Of a stretch of 31,126 nucleotides of DNA, positions 1-9,676 are shown one piece after another. The DNA is from JAFDVL01 sp043736395. Lineage in GTDB: Bacteria > Acidobacteriota > Blastocatellia > RBC074. The stretch's first letter is position 1. Each line of letters starts with the position of its first letter. Made by a program: the position numbers and the translations under genes. The notes beneath the pieces are model-generated. The model was not told the origin of the DNA. It did not search any database and saw only the letters and a program-made list of their open reading frames with translations. The stretch covers positions 1 through 31,126 of the forward strand of contig JAYTCQ010000327.1 of assembly GCA_043736395.1 (NCBI GenBank), in the 5' to 3' direction.

Positions 1-130
1 GGCAAAAATTAATTACAGGCTCTAGAAAATCATTTTTATCTATTGCAAAATCTAAAATTTTCTAATTTTTCAAGCTAAGTAATGATAGCTTCTACCAATA
101 TATTTTTATGAGCTATAGCGACTATCACAA
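1..130. other. AT-rich left flank, no gene seen
   Basis: This stretch lies downstream of the last glycosyltransferase stop codon, at the window edge. It is strongly AT-rich. I find no open frame of useful length on the minus strand continuing the operon: the one in-phase ATG I can see runs into TAG after two codons. No convincing GC stem followed by a T tract is present, so transcription may continue leftwards. Confidence 0.5.
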
Positions 131-1246
131 TCATACTGAAGCTGAAATTTGGCCTTTAACTACCTCATGGATATACTTAACCAATGAATTACTAAATTTA
201 GAAAAATTAAATTTTTCTTTCGCAACGGTCAGGCCTTGATTCCCCATGCGCTTTCTCATGTCTTCATTCGAGAGCATCAGTAAAATAGCTTCCGCAATTT
301 GTTTAGTATCACGAGGGTCTACTAGTATCCCCGTTTCATTATGTTGAACAACTTCAACAGAAGCGTCTTGGTTGCCAGCAATGACGGGCTTTCCGTACAT
401 CATCGCCTCCGCAAAAACAAAACCAAACCCTTCTTTCATACTAGGCATGATAAAAATATCACAATGATTATACACAGATTGGAGAGATGGGTTATCAAGA
501 AATCCAAGAAAATGGACATTAGATTTAACTCCCAACTCTGATGCTAGACTAGCAAGTTCTGTTGATAGTACCCCTTTTCCAACTATATAATAATTGAGGT
601 TCGGAAAACTTTGTAACACATATGGCAATGCGCGAATCACCTGCGCATGTCCTTTATAGGAATCTCCTCTACTTAGCCGTGACACTGTTAACAGGTTAGG
701 AGAGCTAATGTCCACATCACTTTTATAGTCAGCTCCCAAAACTTCTAACATGTTAGGATCAAAACAATTATAGAGAATTCGAGTTTTTTCTGGCTTGACA
801 CTGTTTGATTCAATCATTCTAGAACGAGTATATTCACTTATCGCAATCACCATATCGGAGCTTCTAAGCGGTAATCGGCGATAAGCGGGAAGCCTGTCCC
901 ATACATCTACTCCATAAGCCATTACCATGATCGGTAATTGACTTATAGAGGAGACTATCTTAGCAAGAGGCATAAGATTCACATGTCCCACCACCAAAAT
1001 GTCATAATGGTGCATAGCTAACGATATAACACTACGGGTAAATCGTGCCTTACTGCCGGTACAGGCATGATAGATTGAGTTGGTCGCCAACTCAATTGGT
1101 CGGTCGCTTTTACTATCCAAAAGTGATACAACATCGACTTGCGATATTTCTACGCTAGAAGACATTGCTTTATACATTAAGCGACAATAACGAGCGATTC
1201 CGCCAGATTCTCGAAATAAATCAGGAACTAAAAATAATACCCTCAT
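131..1246 (-). CDS. Glycosyltransferase family 4 (GT4)
   Basis: A 371-aa cytoplasmic or membrane-associated retaining glycosyltransferase of the GT-B fold. It would add one sugar from a nucleotide donor to the lipid-linked repeat unit. The N-terminal MRVLFLVPDLFRESGGIARY is the usual acceptor-side Rossmann start with a glycine-rich loop. The C-terminal half carries VSRLSRGDSYKGH and the GT4 EX7E motif in EGFGFVFAEAMMYGKPVIAG, where the two Glu contact the donor nucleotide. Length is normal for GT4. The ATG lies 4 nt after the gmd stop codon, so the two are probably translated from one message. Donor and acceptor cannot be told from sequence; a GDP-deoxysugar made by the neighbouring Gmd is possible but only inferred. 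Confidence 0.93.
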   Translation of the reverse strand: MRVLFLVPDLFRESGGIARYCRLMYKAMSSSVEISQVDVVSLLDSKSDRPIELATNSIYHACTGSKARFTRSVISLAMHHYDILVVGHVNLMPLAKIVSSISQLPIMVMAYGVDVWDRLPAYRRLPLRSSDMVIAISEYTRSRMIESNSVKPEKTRILYNCFDPNMLEVLGADYKSDVDISSPNLLTVSRLSRGDSYKGHAQVIRALPYVLQSFPNLNYYIVGKGVLSTELASLASELGVKSNVHFLGFLDNPSLQSVYNHCDIFIMPSMKEGFGFVFAEAMMYGKPVIAGNQDASVEVVQHNETGILVDPRDTKQIAEAILLMLSNEDMRKRMGNQGLTVAKEKFNFSKFSNSLVKYIHEVVKGQISASV

Positions 1247-1250
1247 ACTA

Positions 1251-2252
1251 TCATCTTTTACTCGTATTTAGTGACATTTCTACTTCCGCTAAGTCATATG
1301 TCACCATTTCGTTTACTAACTCTTTAAATGTATATGTTGGGGCCCAATGCAATAATTTTAGCGCTTTTTCTGCATTTCCGACTAACAAACCAACTTCGGG
1401 CGGTCTAAGAAATCGTTCTTCTATTTTTACATAATCTTTGTAGTCTAAGTCGACAACAGCAAACGCCAGTTCGCAAAACTGCTGGACACTATGTACTAGA
1501 CCTGTCGCAATAACAAAATCATCTGGTTCTTTGCGATTAAGCATTAAGTGCATCGCGCGCACATAATCTGCGGCATGCCCCCAGTCCCGCATTGCATCAA
1601 GATTACCTAATCGCAGTTCAGTTGATAATCCAAGCTTAATCTTTGCAACAGTATTCGTAATTTTTCTGGTAACAAATTCTACACCCCGTCTAGGGCTTTC
1701 ATGATTGAACAAAATTCCGCTACAGCAAAACATACCATAAGTTTCTCGGTAATTACGCGTTAGATGATAACCAGCAACTTTGCTAATACCGTAAGGGCTA
1801 CGTGGATGAAAAGGAGTGTTTTCTGTTTGTGGTGATTCTGGGGTATTACCAAATAACTCACTTGATCCAGCAAAATAAAATTTACAATCTTGCTGTAACT
1901 CGTGAAGAGCTGCAAGCATATAATGAACGCCATTAATATTAGTATTTAATGTAGAAAATCCATCAGCAAAGCTTTCTGCCACAAAGCTCTGCGCGGCTAG
2001 ATGATAACACTCATCAAAGTTATACTTACTTATAATTTGAAAAAGGCTAGGGTAACTTTCTAGACTTGCAGGATGTAAAATTATCCTATCAAGTAAATGC
2101 ATAATTCTTTTGAACCTATGCTCTGGCGCTTCTAACGCTACCCGTCTAACTATCCCGTGAACTTCGTATCCTAACCCAAGAAGATATTCGGCAAGATAGC
2201 TTCCATCTTGCCCTGTTATTCCTGTAATTAGGGCTTTCTTCTTTATTGGCAT
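1251..2252 (-). CDS. gmd: GDP-mannose 4,6-dehydratase
   Basis: A 333-aa short-chain dehydratase/epimerase-type enzyme converting GDP-D-mannose to GDP-4-keto-6-deoxy-D-mannose, the precursor of GDP-fucose, GDP-rhamnose or perosamine. GITGQDG at residues 11-17 is the NAD(P)-binding loop, SSELFG near 130-135 and YGISK (Tyr154, Lys158) give the catalytic Ser/Glu and Tyr-Lys pairs, and RRGVEFVTRKIT and the C-terminal tail match Gmd. I chose the ATG at 2252 because Gmd proteins begin just before KKALITG; a GTG at 2276 would add eight residues. The reductase or aminotransferase that normally acts next (Fcl, Rmd or Per) is not beside it, so the final sugar is unknown. Confidence 0.95.
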   Translation of the reverse strand: MPIKKKALITGITGQDGSYLAEYLLGLGYEVHGIVRRVALEAPEHRFKRIMHLLDRIILHPASLESYPSLFQIISKYNFDECYHLAAQSFVAESFADGFSTLNTNINGVHYMLAALHELQQDCKFYFAGSSELFGNTPESPQTENTPFHPRSPYGISKVAGYHLTRNYRETYGMFCCSGILFNHESPRRGVEFVTRKITNTVAKIKLGLSTELRLGNLDAMRDWGHAADYVRAMHLMLNRKEPDDFVIATGLVHSVQQFCELAFAVVDLDYKDYVKIEERFLRPPEVGLLVGNAEKALKLLHWAPTYTFKELVNEMVTYDLAEVEMSLNTSKR

Positions 2253-2332
2253 ATATTGATCAGATATATTAAACACCTATACATAAGTTTTGAGATGTAA
2301 TGAGCGTCGCTTAGCATGATTCTATCGTATTG

Positions 2333-3829
2333 CTATTTAGATATACTATTTTTCCTTATAGTAAATAGCTTAATTAGGATAATATTAATAATAATTAATT
2401 GGACAATACCACCGATAAAAGCTGCTAGATTAGATCCAATGCCATTTAAGCAGGATACCATTATAGCTAGATATAAGGCTCTCCCACCTTCGCTTTCAGG
2501 ATGTGTAAGTAGAGTTTGCAATACCGCAAAAAACCCACCCAAAGCACCCATTATCAGTGTTACCCCTATCATACCAAAATTTGAATAGGCTTCCCCTAAA
2601 TAGCCCACACCATTCATTGTTGTCAAAGCACCTTCATAAGATTGAACTCCATAATCAAGCGAGAAATCTATGTTAGATTGTTGGGCGAAAGGTTTATTAG
2701 GCCATACAATTCTTGGTATCCAAGCATATATAAGATAGCTATACGATTCACCAAACCTATAAGGAATTGTAGTAGGACATAAATCATATACTAAGACAAA
2801 CTGATGATAATAATCAAGTCGACTCATCGATACCCTGAACTGTTCTTCATATCCCACTTCACCAGTATTTGCAGAGTTACCACTCAATATACCAGCCCAA
2901 AGATTAATCTTTGCACCTATTGAAAGCTTTTCTTGGTTCCCAAAATCAAAGGCTTTTTCTCTATAAGCAAACTTGAGAGGCTGTAAGAACATAAAAAGAG
3001 CTATTCCACAAATAATCAATCGATAAGGTATCTTCTTTTTCACCTGACTATAAGAAACAATCAATAAAACTATCGGGAATATAGTTTCTTCCAGCATGCC
3101 CGACATTAATCCTAGTAATATATTTATATATATAACCCCATATAATATAATGAACCAAAGATTCCCGCGTAACCTGTCAGTATAATAGTATTCAATCATC
3201 AAAATTAGATTCACGCTTGAAAAAGCAGTCATTATAGATATAAGCGCTTGCCAAGTCCCTATAATCCTTCCTTCCTCGTTGAGGGACAAACCAGTACTTA
3301 TATTAAATAGTTTAACTGTAATTCCTAATATCACTCCTGCTGCAAAAAATATGGTTATCTTTGTAGGGGCCAGTCTTAAATAAATTTGCGGGAAACTTGA
3401 AAGCTTTGTAAACTGAGATAAACAGAAACTATAAGACTTAGAAAACGTTAATATCCCAATAGCAATAATAATTAATACTTGAGATTGTAAGTCCCAATCA
3501 AAGCTCCTATCTCCGCTATGTAAGTGCACTGAATTATATTGAAAGTAAACAGGTGTAGAATATTGAATTGCTAATGAAAGACATACTAACTCGATCATTG
3601 GCAAACTTTCTCGTTTATTAGCCAACCATCTCGATAAAGGGAAAATTCCTAGACCTATCCCCAGCAAGCTTGCAAAATGAACAGGAAGCGGCATAGTAGT
3701 TTCAGCCTGCCAATAAAGGAGGAAAAAAATCGTTCCTATCATTAAATAGCTAAAATATACCCATTCCGATTTGTTATTTTTTGTTAAAGCTAGTTGCTCC
3801 GACTGAAATACTTGATAAGTCTTACTCAT
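2333..3829 (-). CDS. Wzy-like O-antigen/EPS polymerase (membrane)
   Basis: A roughly 498-aa polytopic inner-membrane protein with about ten to twelve hydrophobic segments spread over its length and a long, mostly polar stretch before the last helices. That topology, with its place in a Wzx/Wzy locus, fits the polymerase that joins repeat units on the periplasmic face. The polar stretch includes GESYSYLIYAWIPRIVWPNKP, resembling the conserved block of some oligosaccharide repeat unit polymerases. I chose ATG 3829; an upstream TTG at 3886 would add 19 basic residues. The gene is the most AT-rich in the window and has no overlap with its neighbours (80 nt to gmd). Family assignment rests on topology and context because Wzy proteins share little sequence. 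Confidence 0.75.
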   Translation of the reverse strand: MSKTYQVFQSEQLALTKNNKSEWVYFSYLMIGTIFFLLYWQAETTMPLPVHFASLLGIGLGIFPLSRWLANKRESLPMIELVCLSLAIQYSTPVYFQYNSVHLHSGDRSFDWDLQSQVLIIIAIGILTFSKSYSFCLSQFTKLSSFPQIYLRLAPTKITIFFAAGVILGITVKLFNISTGLSLNEEGRIIGTWQALISIMTAFSSVNLILMIEYYYTDRLRGNLWFIILYGVIYINILLGLMSGMLEETIFPIVLLIVSYSQVKKKIPYRLIICGIALFMFLQPLKFAYREKAFDFGNQEKLSIGAKINLWAGILSGNSANTGEVGYEEQFRVSMSRLDYYHQFVLVYDLCPTTIPYRFGESYSYLIYAWIPRIVWPNKPFAQQSNIDFSLDYGVQSYEGALTTMNGVGYLGEAYSNFGMIGVTLIMGALGGFFAVLQTLLTHPESEGGRALYLAIMVSCLNGIGSNLAAFIGGIVQLIIINIILIKLFTIRKNSISK

Positions 3830-4202
3830 TATATTTTCTGTTATAGCTTTTAATTGAATTTTTCTGTATTTTCGGGGTTTTACCAAAAAATATATGTAAG
3901 AATGCTCTGATCACAACCCCTTACATTTTGATTTTTTGAGAAAGTTTCTAAAATGGAATTTGTTACCATAGCAAATATCTTCGTTAAGCTTGAAAACTCT
4001 TAGCCTCATAAGTTCAGGTAGGCGCGTAAACAATGTAATTATATAGAGTAGCGTAAATCGCTAAAAGTTAACAATATGCTTTAGATTTAATCTGAGTATA
4101 CGAAGGGCGATGTAGCTAAGAGCGTTGCACTATCTTAAGCTAAGATAGTTAATCAAAAATCAATTTATCAATACTTCATATAAATTTCTATCCTTTTTTA
4201 GC
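3830..4202. other. AT-rich spacer between FkbM and Wzy genes
   Basis: A 373-bp gap inside the otherwise tight minus-strand operon. I see no coding frame. It holds the 9-bp stem at 4129-4149 (described separately) and a small TAGCG/CGCTA stem at 4049-4063. A promoter for the wzy-gmd-GT4 end of the locus could lie here, but I cannot point to a convincing -35/-10 pair. Confidence 0.4.
4129..4149 (-). repeat. Perfect 9-bp hairpin downstream of FkbM gene
   Basis: ACTATCTTA, loop AGC, TAAGATAGT form a perfect 9-bp stem with a 3-nt loop, 53 bases past the FkbM stop codon in the direction of transcription. It is AT-rich and no T tract follows on the minus strand, so it is not a canonical intrinsic terminator. 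It could be an mRNA 3'-end stabiliser, a processing site or a protein-binding palindrome. Confidence 0.45.
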
Positions 4203-5093
4203 TTAAACTAATTGATATTGCTTTAGGAAATACGTATTTGAGGCATCGAAATCTCCTACTGTATTGGTGATTTCATCTAAAATATTCTCATGGATAAGAG
4301 CAAAGTTCGCCTCAAAAAATCGTTCTAATTCAGGATGCCAAGATTGATAAATTTCTAATTTATTTGGCAATATTTTGCCGACCTTGTAAGGCAAATCCTT
4401 AACCAAATCAAATACATCTTTTAAATAATGCCTTGAAAAAATCCATCTATGATTATACTCGAATTGTAATAAGCTAATGTTCCCCATTTCCATCATTTTC
4501 TGTGCGCCCTTAATAACTTCGAAATCGTGACCTTCGGTATCACACTTTAGTAAATCAATGAATGTTATGTTCTTACTCAAGCAGTAAGAATCCACTGTCA
4601 CACAATTAATTTTTAAAGTACTTAGTTGATTATCAGTTTTACTTGAGGAATGCAGTGAATTTGTTCCTACAGTTTTACCCTCTAGGTAAATGATTGCCTC
4701 TTCATCCCGTGAAGAGGCCGCAAGTGGCTGCAATATTATATCTAAATTATCACAGCCAGTAGATACTCTTGTGATCCGATTCTTCAATATAGAATATGTT
4801 TCAGGAACGGGTTCGAATGCGTGAATCTCTAGCTTAGTATTTATTTTCCTTAGCATTGCTACATTAGCTAAAGAGAGTGTCCAATCACCTATATTCGCCC
4901 CGACATCGAAAACAACCAGTTTATTTTTTGTTTGCCTGCTAGTTAAAATGGCTGATTGCAACCATTCCTCACCATTCGAAGCAATGTTATTAGGGTAATC
5001 AGCTCTGGCATGCATATACAATAATCGCCCAATACGCCACGCCGTACGCCGTCCTAATAACTTAATAACAGGGCTAAATAGATTCTTTTGCAT
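4203..5093 (-). CDS. FkbM family methyltransferase (copy 1)
   Basis: A 296-aa SAM-dependent methyltransferase of the FkbM family. These enzymes usually O-methylate a sugar in polysaccharide loci. VVFDVGANIGDWTLSLA is the SAM-binding motif I region and FIDLLKCDTEGHDFEVIKGA is the strongly conserved FkbM block carrying the K-x-D-x-E-G signature. The N-terminal 60 residues are basic and may make a membrane or acceptor contact. I prefer ATG 5093; a TTG at 5117 adds eight residues. It stands apart from the upstream methyltransferase by about 190 nt, unlike the overlapping genes further up. A second FkbM gene lies at 11675-12565 and shares motifs but little else, so the two probably methylate different positions. 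Confidence 0.9.
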   Translation of the reverse strand: MQKNLFSPVIKLLGRRTAWRIGRLLYMHARADYPNNIASNGEEWLQSAILTSRQTKNKLVVFDVGANIGDWTLSLANVAMLRKINTKLEIHAFEPVPETYSILKNRITRVSTGCDNLDIILQPLAASSRDEEAIIYLEGKTVGTNSLHSSSKTDNQLSTLKINCVTVDSYCLSKNITFIDLLKCDTEGHDFEVIKGAQKMMEMGNISLLQFEYNHRWIFSRHYLKDVFDLVKDLPYKVGKILPNKLEIYQSWHPELERFFEANFALIHENILDEITNTVGDFDASNTYFLKQYQLV

Positions 5094-5283
5094 TTTCTCG
5101 TTACCAATATCCTTCAATCAATAAGTTTATCTATAGTTAAGATATCCATACCTAGAAGCTATACGTAACATTCGGAATAAAATTATGTTTATTTTGAATT
5201 TGTAGCGATAAAATGGTTTTCTGAATTGTTTTACAAAAAAACACTTTCAGATGAAGAGAAAAGTTAGATATAGGCTTTTTTGC

Positions 5284-6018
5284 TTATTTTATAATAACAG
5301 ATAATAGGTTACGCGTATGGATACTGCTCCCTCGCGATCCTGTCTCTATCAAACCAAGTAAACTATAAATTAGCCGCACGAACCGCCAGAGTATACTACG
5401 AACCAGACTTTTCCCTCCATGCGGAATAATTTTATCCTCATAGCAATTTATGGATGAAAACCCCGAAGCTTTTGCAATCTGACCGAGACTTGTAGCAGTG
5501 AATGCTTGCTCATGTGTCCAGTCGCCATATCGGACTGCCGCAAAAAAAGGTGAGTCGCCATTAGGACAATGTACAACCCAACGCCCCCCTACTTTGAGTA
5601 CCCGAAACACCTCATCTGCAAAATGAAGTAACTCACTTTTCGTCAAGTGCTCAATAACATCTAAAGTAACTACTACATCTTGAGTTTCATTACTAATAGC
5701 TGCCAATGCTTCAATTAGATCATCCTGGGTTACATTAATTCCTAATTCTTTAGCGCTCTTCACTTGTGAAGTTGAAATATCTATGCCAAGGCAATTAATA
5801 TAACCGGACTTATGCAAAAAATATAAAAGGGCGCCATTCCCACAGCCTAAATCCAAAACCTTGCAATTCACATCGTTAGGGAAACACTTCTTAATTAACC
5901 AACGCAAGTATGGTTCTCGCGATTCCAACTGCACTTGTACTGGATAACTTTCATCACCATACTCCGCATAAACTCGCTGGCGGTATGAATAAAGTTTAGA
6001 CTTATCGTGTGACAACAT
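5284..6018 (-). CDS. Class I SAM-dependent methyltransferase
   Basis: A 244-aa Methyltransf_11/23-type enzyme. VLDLGCGNGALLYFL is motif I (SAM glycine loop), GIDISTSQVKSAKELG is the acidic ribose-binding region, VVVTLDVIEHLTKSEL is motif II and VLKVGGRWVVHCPNGDSPFF is the post-II strand. A C-terminal region of about 90 residues with a hydrophobic patch (SILWRFVRLIYSLLGLI) could sit on the membrane beside lipid-linked glycan. The start codon overlaps the end of the upstream CgeB-like gene by 17 nt, implying translational coupling. Its target is most likely a sugar hydroxyl or carboxyl of the repeat unit, which is inference from location. Confidence 0.9.
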   Translation of the reverse strand: MLSHDKSKLYSYRQRVYAEYGDESYPVQVQLESREPYLRWLIKKCFPNDVNCKVLDLGCGNGALLYFLHKSGYINCLGIDISTSQVKSAKELGINVTQDDLIEALAAISNETQDVVVTLDVIEHLTKSELLHFADEVFRVLKVGGRWVVHCPNGDSPFFAAVRYGDWTHEQAFTATSLGQIAKASGFSSINCYEDKIIPHGGKSLVRSILWRFVRLIYSLLGLIETGSRGSSIHTRNLLSVIIK

Positions 6019-7102
6019 TATTAACTCTTTGAAAAAGCCTTTTCTGTTGTTGGGTTGAAAGCTTTTTTACGCCATGCAACAGGTGCCAGTTTATTAAAGC
6101 GGACATTCGATTTTCGTAGGAATATGCTGGTACACAACGTGAATACCCAGCTTGAGCAATCGCCTGGCGCTCATCTTTGCGTGAGGTATAGTAAATTATT
6201 TTATCGGCTAATTCCTCAGCATTACTAAAACAAACAACTTCTTTATTTTCTTCATATAGCTCTAATAATTCTGCTGAGCGCTCGTGTAACATAAACGCCC
6301 CACAAGCCGGAATCTCATATGTTCGCGTAGTCGTTTCATCTCCCTGCGAAGCACCAGCTACAGAACCAGACATAATCGCTAAATTAATTTGAAAACTACG
6401 AATGGCGAGTGTATAAAGTTGCCCTAGCAGCCCCGGCCCACGAATGAATGGCTTTACTCTATCCGATTGACAACGCTCCCATTGATTTCCCCAAATTTGT
6501 AAATCAATAGAGGGCATCACCTTAACCAGTTCATCTATAATCTGTTCTTTGTATGGCGTATAAGTTGCAATTACTCCGACGTTACAAGTAAATCGATTAT
6601 CTTGATATATATTAGATTCATTAGGGCAGTGAACTTCGGAATCATAGCCGTGCGGAATATAAACTACATCTTTTACTAAGAGCTGTTTTCTTATGTCCTG
6701 TTCTAAATACTTTTTGGTTGAAAAAATGCAATCATATTCAGGTAATGCTTCGGCTAACCAGTCCCCGTGCGCAAAAGCAGAGGTATCAGGGTAATAATTA
6801 TAAAGTGCAATATCACGGCTCTTTAATTGTTGCAAGGTTTTAGCGCGCGCATAAGTAGCTTTAAAGGCTAATAAAATATCTGGCTGAAAGTGTTTAGCGG
6901 CTTCTAAAATTGCATTGTTATATTCGTTGACAAGTTCGCCTTCCCATAAGCGTAGAAGAATCCGATTTTTCAGCGATTTTACCTGGGGAAAATAAATTTG
7001 ACTATCTAAGTCTAAGACATTATGCCCCAACCTTCGCAATGCATAGCAACAAGCACGAGCACAACTACCATACCAATTTTCACCCAGAAACAAGATTTTC
7101 AT
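6002..7102 (-). CDS. CgeB-like glycosyltransferase
   Basis: A 366-aa GT-B-type glycosyltransferase resembling the CgeB / Glyco_trans_1_2 group. N-terminal MKILFLGENWYGSCARA is a Rossmann start; the C-terminal CGAFMLHERSAELLELYEEN followed by VVCFSNAEELADKI is the characteristic block of this family, where a conserved Glu near the bulky loop replaces the GT4 EX7E spacing. TTRTYEIPACGAF supplies the donor-site glycine and proline. ATG 7102 lies one base past the stop of the upstream GT4 gene, and I prefer it to the TTG at 7117 because MKILFLG is the expected first strand. It is one of three glycosyltransferases in view, which suggests a repeat unit of at least four sugars if a separate initiating transferase lies elsewhere. 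Confidence 0.88.
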   Translation of the reverse strand: MKILFLGENWYGSCARACCYALRRLGHNVLDLDSQIYFPQVKSLKNRILLRLWEGELVNEYNNAILEAAKHFQPDILLAFKATYARAKTLQQLKSRDIALYNYYPDTSAFAHGDWLAEALPEYDCIFSTKKYLEQDIRKQLLVKDVVYIPHGYDSEVHCPNESNIYQDNRFTCNVGVIATYTPYKEQIIDELVKVMPSIDLQIWGNQWERCQSDRVKPFIRGPGLLGQLYTLAIRSFQINLAIMSGSVAGASQGDETTTRTYEIPACGAFMLHERSAELLELYEENKEVVCFSNAEELADKIIYYTSRKDERQAIAQAGYSRCVPAYSYENRMSALINWHLLHGVKKLSTQQQKRLFQRVNNVVTR

Positions 7103-7103
7103 T

Positions 7104-8291
7104 TCAAGCTTTCTCAAAGGACTCTAAAGCCTGTCTTATTCCTATTACACATTCTTCATATCCCCAATTCGAGATAATATGACGCGAGGCTTCCGCCATA
7201 CTTCGCCGTTTACTAGGAGATTGGATAACTAGGGCTAAGGCCTCAGTTAATTTGTCTATATCGCCTGACGGAAAGGTGTACCCGTTTTTTCCGTTTAATA
7301 ATAAATCTCGCACTGCGCCTATCTCTTCAGACGCTACGATAGGCAATGATGCACACATAGCTTCATTTATTATTAACCCCCAAGGTTCATCTACCGAGGG
7401 CAAAACAAATACATCTGCTACTGCAAAAAATTCTGGCAGCTCAGATTGATTGCGGAATCCAAAAAAGCTTACATTAGGAATATTGTGAGTGATTACAGTT
7501 TGCCTGAGTAAATCTTCCTGTTCACCTGAACCAACATATACTAATTGAGAATTTATACCGCGCGCGCGTAATTTTTCATAAGCAAATAATAAATCCAATG
7601 GACGCTTACGTGGTTGTAACTTACCTGCATACAAAATTACAAACGTTTCAGTCAGTAAGTTAAATTTCGATTTGCAAGCAAAGATTTGTTGTTTATTCTT
7701 TTCGACTTTAGAGAAGAAATATTTATTATCGACTGCATATGGAACAAGATAAATCTTTTCTGGTGACACACCATGCGCTAAATAAAACTCTTGATTTAAT
7801 GTGCCAATCGCCAAAAAAGCATCGCATATTTTGTAAAACAATTTCATGACTAACGGGCGTAACCACCGCTTGATAGGCTGGCGGCTCAAAAGTAAGTGGG
7901 TTTCGCCTCGCATAAAAACCTTTGTACCAAAAATTTTTGCTGCCAAAATCGCAATAATAACTGTTGCAGGAGTTTGTCCATGAACAAGCAACGCATCGTA
8001 ATGTCCATTTTTTAATTCTCCAATAATTCCAGGGTTGATTAAGCTAAAAAAGCTACCGATTGTTCCTTTCTTTCGGAGATTATGGAGGAATTTATACCTG
8101 TATCCTTCAAGTAACGGAACATCCCATTTGACCTCTTTTTTAAACCCGGAATCAACGTAGCTTTCTGCTCCTTGCTTGCTGCAAAAGTATACAGTGAGAT
8201 CTATATCAGTCTCCTTCGCCAAATGACTGTATAACGGCGTAAAGTATTGAATTGGATGAGTATTTAAAATAGCAAGTCGATATTTTTTCAT
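7104..8291 (-). CDS. Glycosyltransferase family 4 (GT4)
   Basis: A 395-aa GT-B retaining glycosyltransferase. The N-terminal half has YRLAILNTHPIQYFTPLYSH, typical of Glyco_transf_4 proteins that bind the lipid-linked acceptor. The C-terminal Glycos_transf_1 domain shows ILYAGKLQPRKRPLDLL and an EX7E motif in DEPWGLIINEAMCASLPIVA. Length is normal. The ATG overlaps the flippase stop codon in an ATGA arrangement (8288-8291), and its own stop is one base from the next gene's ATG. It therefore sits in the middle of a coupled block of flippase, two glycosyltransferases and a methyltransferase. Confidence 0.94.
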   Translation of the reverse strand: MKKYRLAILNTHPIQYFTPLYSHLAKETDIDLTVYFCSKQGAESYVDSGFKKEVKWDVPLLEGYRYKFLHNLRKKGTIGSFFSLINPGIIGELKNGHYDALLVHGQTPATVIIAILAAKIFGTKVFMRGETHLLLSRQPIKRWLRPLVMKLFYKICDAFLAIGTLNQEFYLAHGVSPEKIYLVPYAVDNKYFFSKVEKNKQQIFACKSKFNLLTETFVILYAGKLQPRKRPLDLLFAYEKLRARGINSQLVYVGSGEQEDLLRQTVITHNIPNVSFFGFRNQSELPEFFAVADVFVLPSVDEPWGLIINEAMCASLPIVASEEIGAVRDLLLNGKNGYTFPSGDIDKLTEALALVIQSPSKRRSMAEASRHIISNWGYEECVIGIRQALESFEKA

Positions 8292-9652
8292 ATCAATAGT
8301 GACACATACTTATTAGCGCTAAAGTTTAACTTTAGTCTATTTATCACTAGCTGGACGTCTACTTTAGTGGGGCAGAGTAAGTTCTTGGCGCTTAATTGCT
8401 GGTTTCGCAGAATTTGGATTATAAGAACTACAGAGGTAAGTAAGTAGCTTAGCAATGAGGCAATCGCCGCACCGATAATCTGATATTTAGGGAGTAATAA
8501 ATAAAGTAATCCGAATGTGGCAACCAAACCAATACACTCGCCAAACAGCAGAAACTTAGACTGTCCTATCGCCATTGCAGCAGAGTTTAATAACTGATTG
8601 AGCGACGCAACACCGCCAGCTATACTTAAAATTATTGCGGCAGGGATCGCTAACTCGAACGCTTTCCCAAACAAAAGCGGAACCATTAAGGGTGCGAGAA
8701 GAGAGCTGGTTAATGCGAGAATAATACTTATTAAAACTCCAAATCGAATGCTTTGTGCCAATAAATCGCCTTGTGTCTCAACAGAAGCTGACGCAATACG
8801 TGTAATCGTCGGAACACAGATCGCACTAACCAATGGCGTAGAAAAACCGCTCCACGCAACAGCAGCTAAGTATAGTCCCAATACTTGTGGCGCTAAGAAG
8901 CCAGCCATTAATATTTGATCTAAACGTAAATTAAGTGCAGCTGGCAACGTACTTAATGTAAGCGGAAGGCCATACCTTAACATAGGCATGGCATAATCAT
9001 AGCGAGGGCTAAAATCGCCTGCCACACGCCGCCATAAAATGACGAGAGATAAAATCCCAAGAAGAGAAAAAGATATTAAATAGGAAGTTGTTAATGTAAT
9101 TGGGGTCGCATTATGTGCAAACACTGCACCTAATAAAATAATCAGCCAAATGACTCCGGGGAAGATTCGGATAAAATTCCAGGCAACTAAATCATTTCGT
9201 CCACGCAAGGGGAAAGTAGGTAAGCCGACTAAAACACTGGCAGGTAAATACCAAAGGTATTGACGTGCAGAGGCGACAACTTCAGCGGATTGCGCACTTA
9301 AAAATGTAGGCATTCCAAAATACCCAATCAAGGCGAAAGGGATACATCCAAGCAAGCAAATGATAAGAGCGGTCGTAAAGTAGCGTCCGACATTATCAGG
9401 AAAACGTGCAGAATAATAAGCTAATGCATCTGCTACACCAAAGGTTGCCAACACTGAAAGCAACATAGGAATGCTTTGAATAGCACTTAATTCGCCTCGC
9501 CCAGCCGGCCCCAAAGTCCGCGCAGTAATCATTCCGGTTATAGCACTCATTATCGCAAGAATAATATTAATAAATAAGGTCAAAGCAACATAACTTCCAA
9601 ACTGAGAAGATGACCTTAGAGCATCCCATTTCCTTGCAATTAACTTAACCAA
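8288..9652 (-). CDS. Wzx-type oligosaccharide flippase
   Basis: A roughly 454-aa polytopic membrane protein of the MOP/Polysacc_synt superfamily that moves undecaprenyl-linked repeat units across the inner membrane. About twelve to fourteen hydrophobic helices are visible. Family landmarks include MITARTLGPAGRGELSAIQS early on and LRLDQILMAGFLAPQVLGLY near the middle. There is no ATG before residue 42, so it must start at TTG or another rare codon. TTG 9652 is preceded by AGGAAAGG at suitable spacing; TTG 9673, 3 nt past the asnB stop, is the alternative and would add seven residues. The rare start may tune flippase level against the upstream AsnB. Confidence 0.92.
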   Translation of the reverse strand: MVKLIARKWDALRSSSQFGSYVALTLFINIILAIMSAITGMITARTLGPAGRGELSAIQSIPMLLSVLATFGVADALAYYSARFPDNVGRYFTTALIICLLGCIPFALIGYFGMPTFLSAQSAEVVASARQYLWYLPASVLVGLPTFPLRGRNDLVAWNFIRIFPGVIWLIILLGAVFAHNATPITLTTSYLISFSLLGILSLVILWRRVAGDFSPRYDYAMPMLRYGLPLTLSTLPAALNLRLDQILMAGFLAPQVLGLYLAAVAWSGFSTPLVSAICVPTITRIASASVETQGDLLAQSIRFGVLISIILALTSSLLAPLMVPLLFGKAFELAIPAAIILSIAGGVASLNQLLNSAAMAIGQSKFLLFGECIGLVATFGLLYLLLPKYQIIGAAIASLLSYLLTSVVLIIQILRNQQLSAKNLLCPTKVDVQLVINRLKLNFSANKYVSLLI

Positions 9653-9676
9653 AGTTTCCTTTCCTACTAACAAACA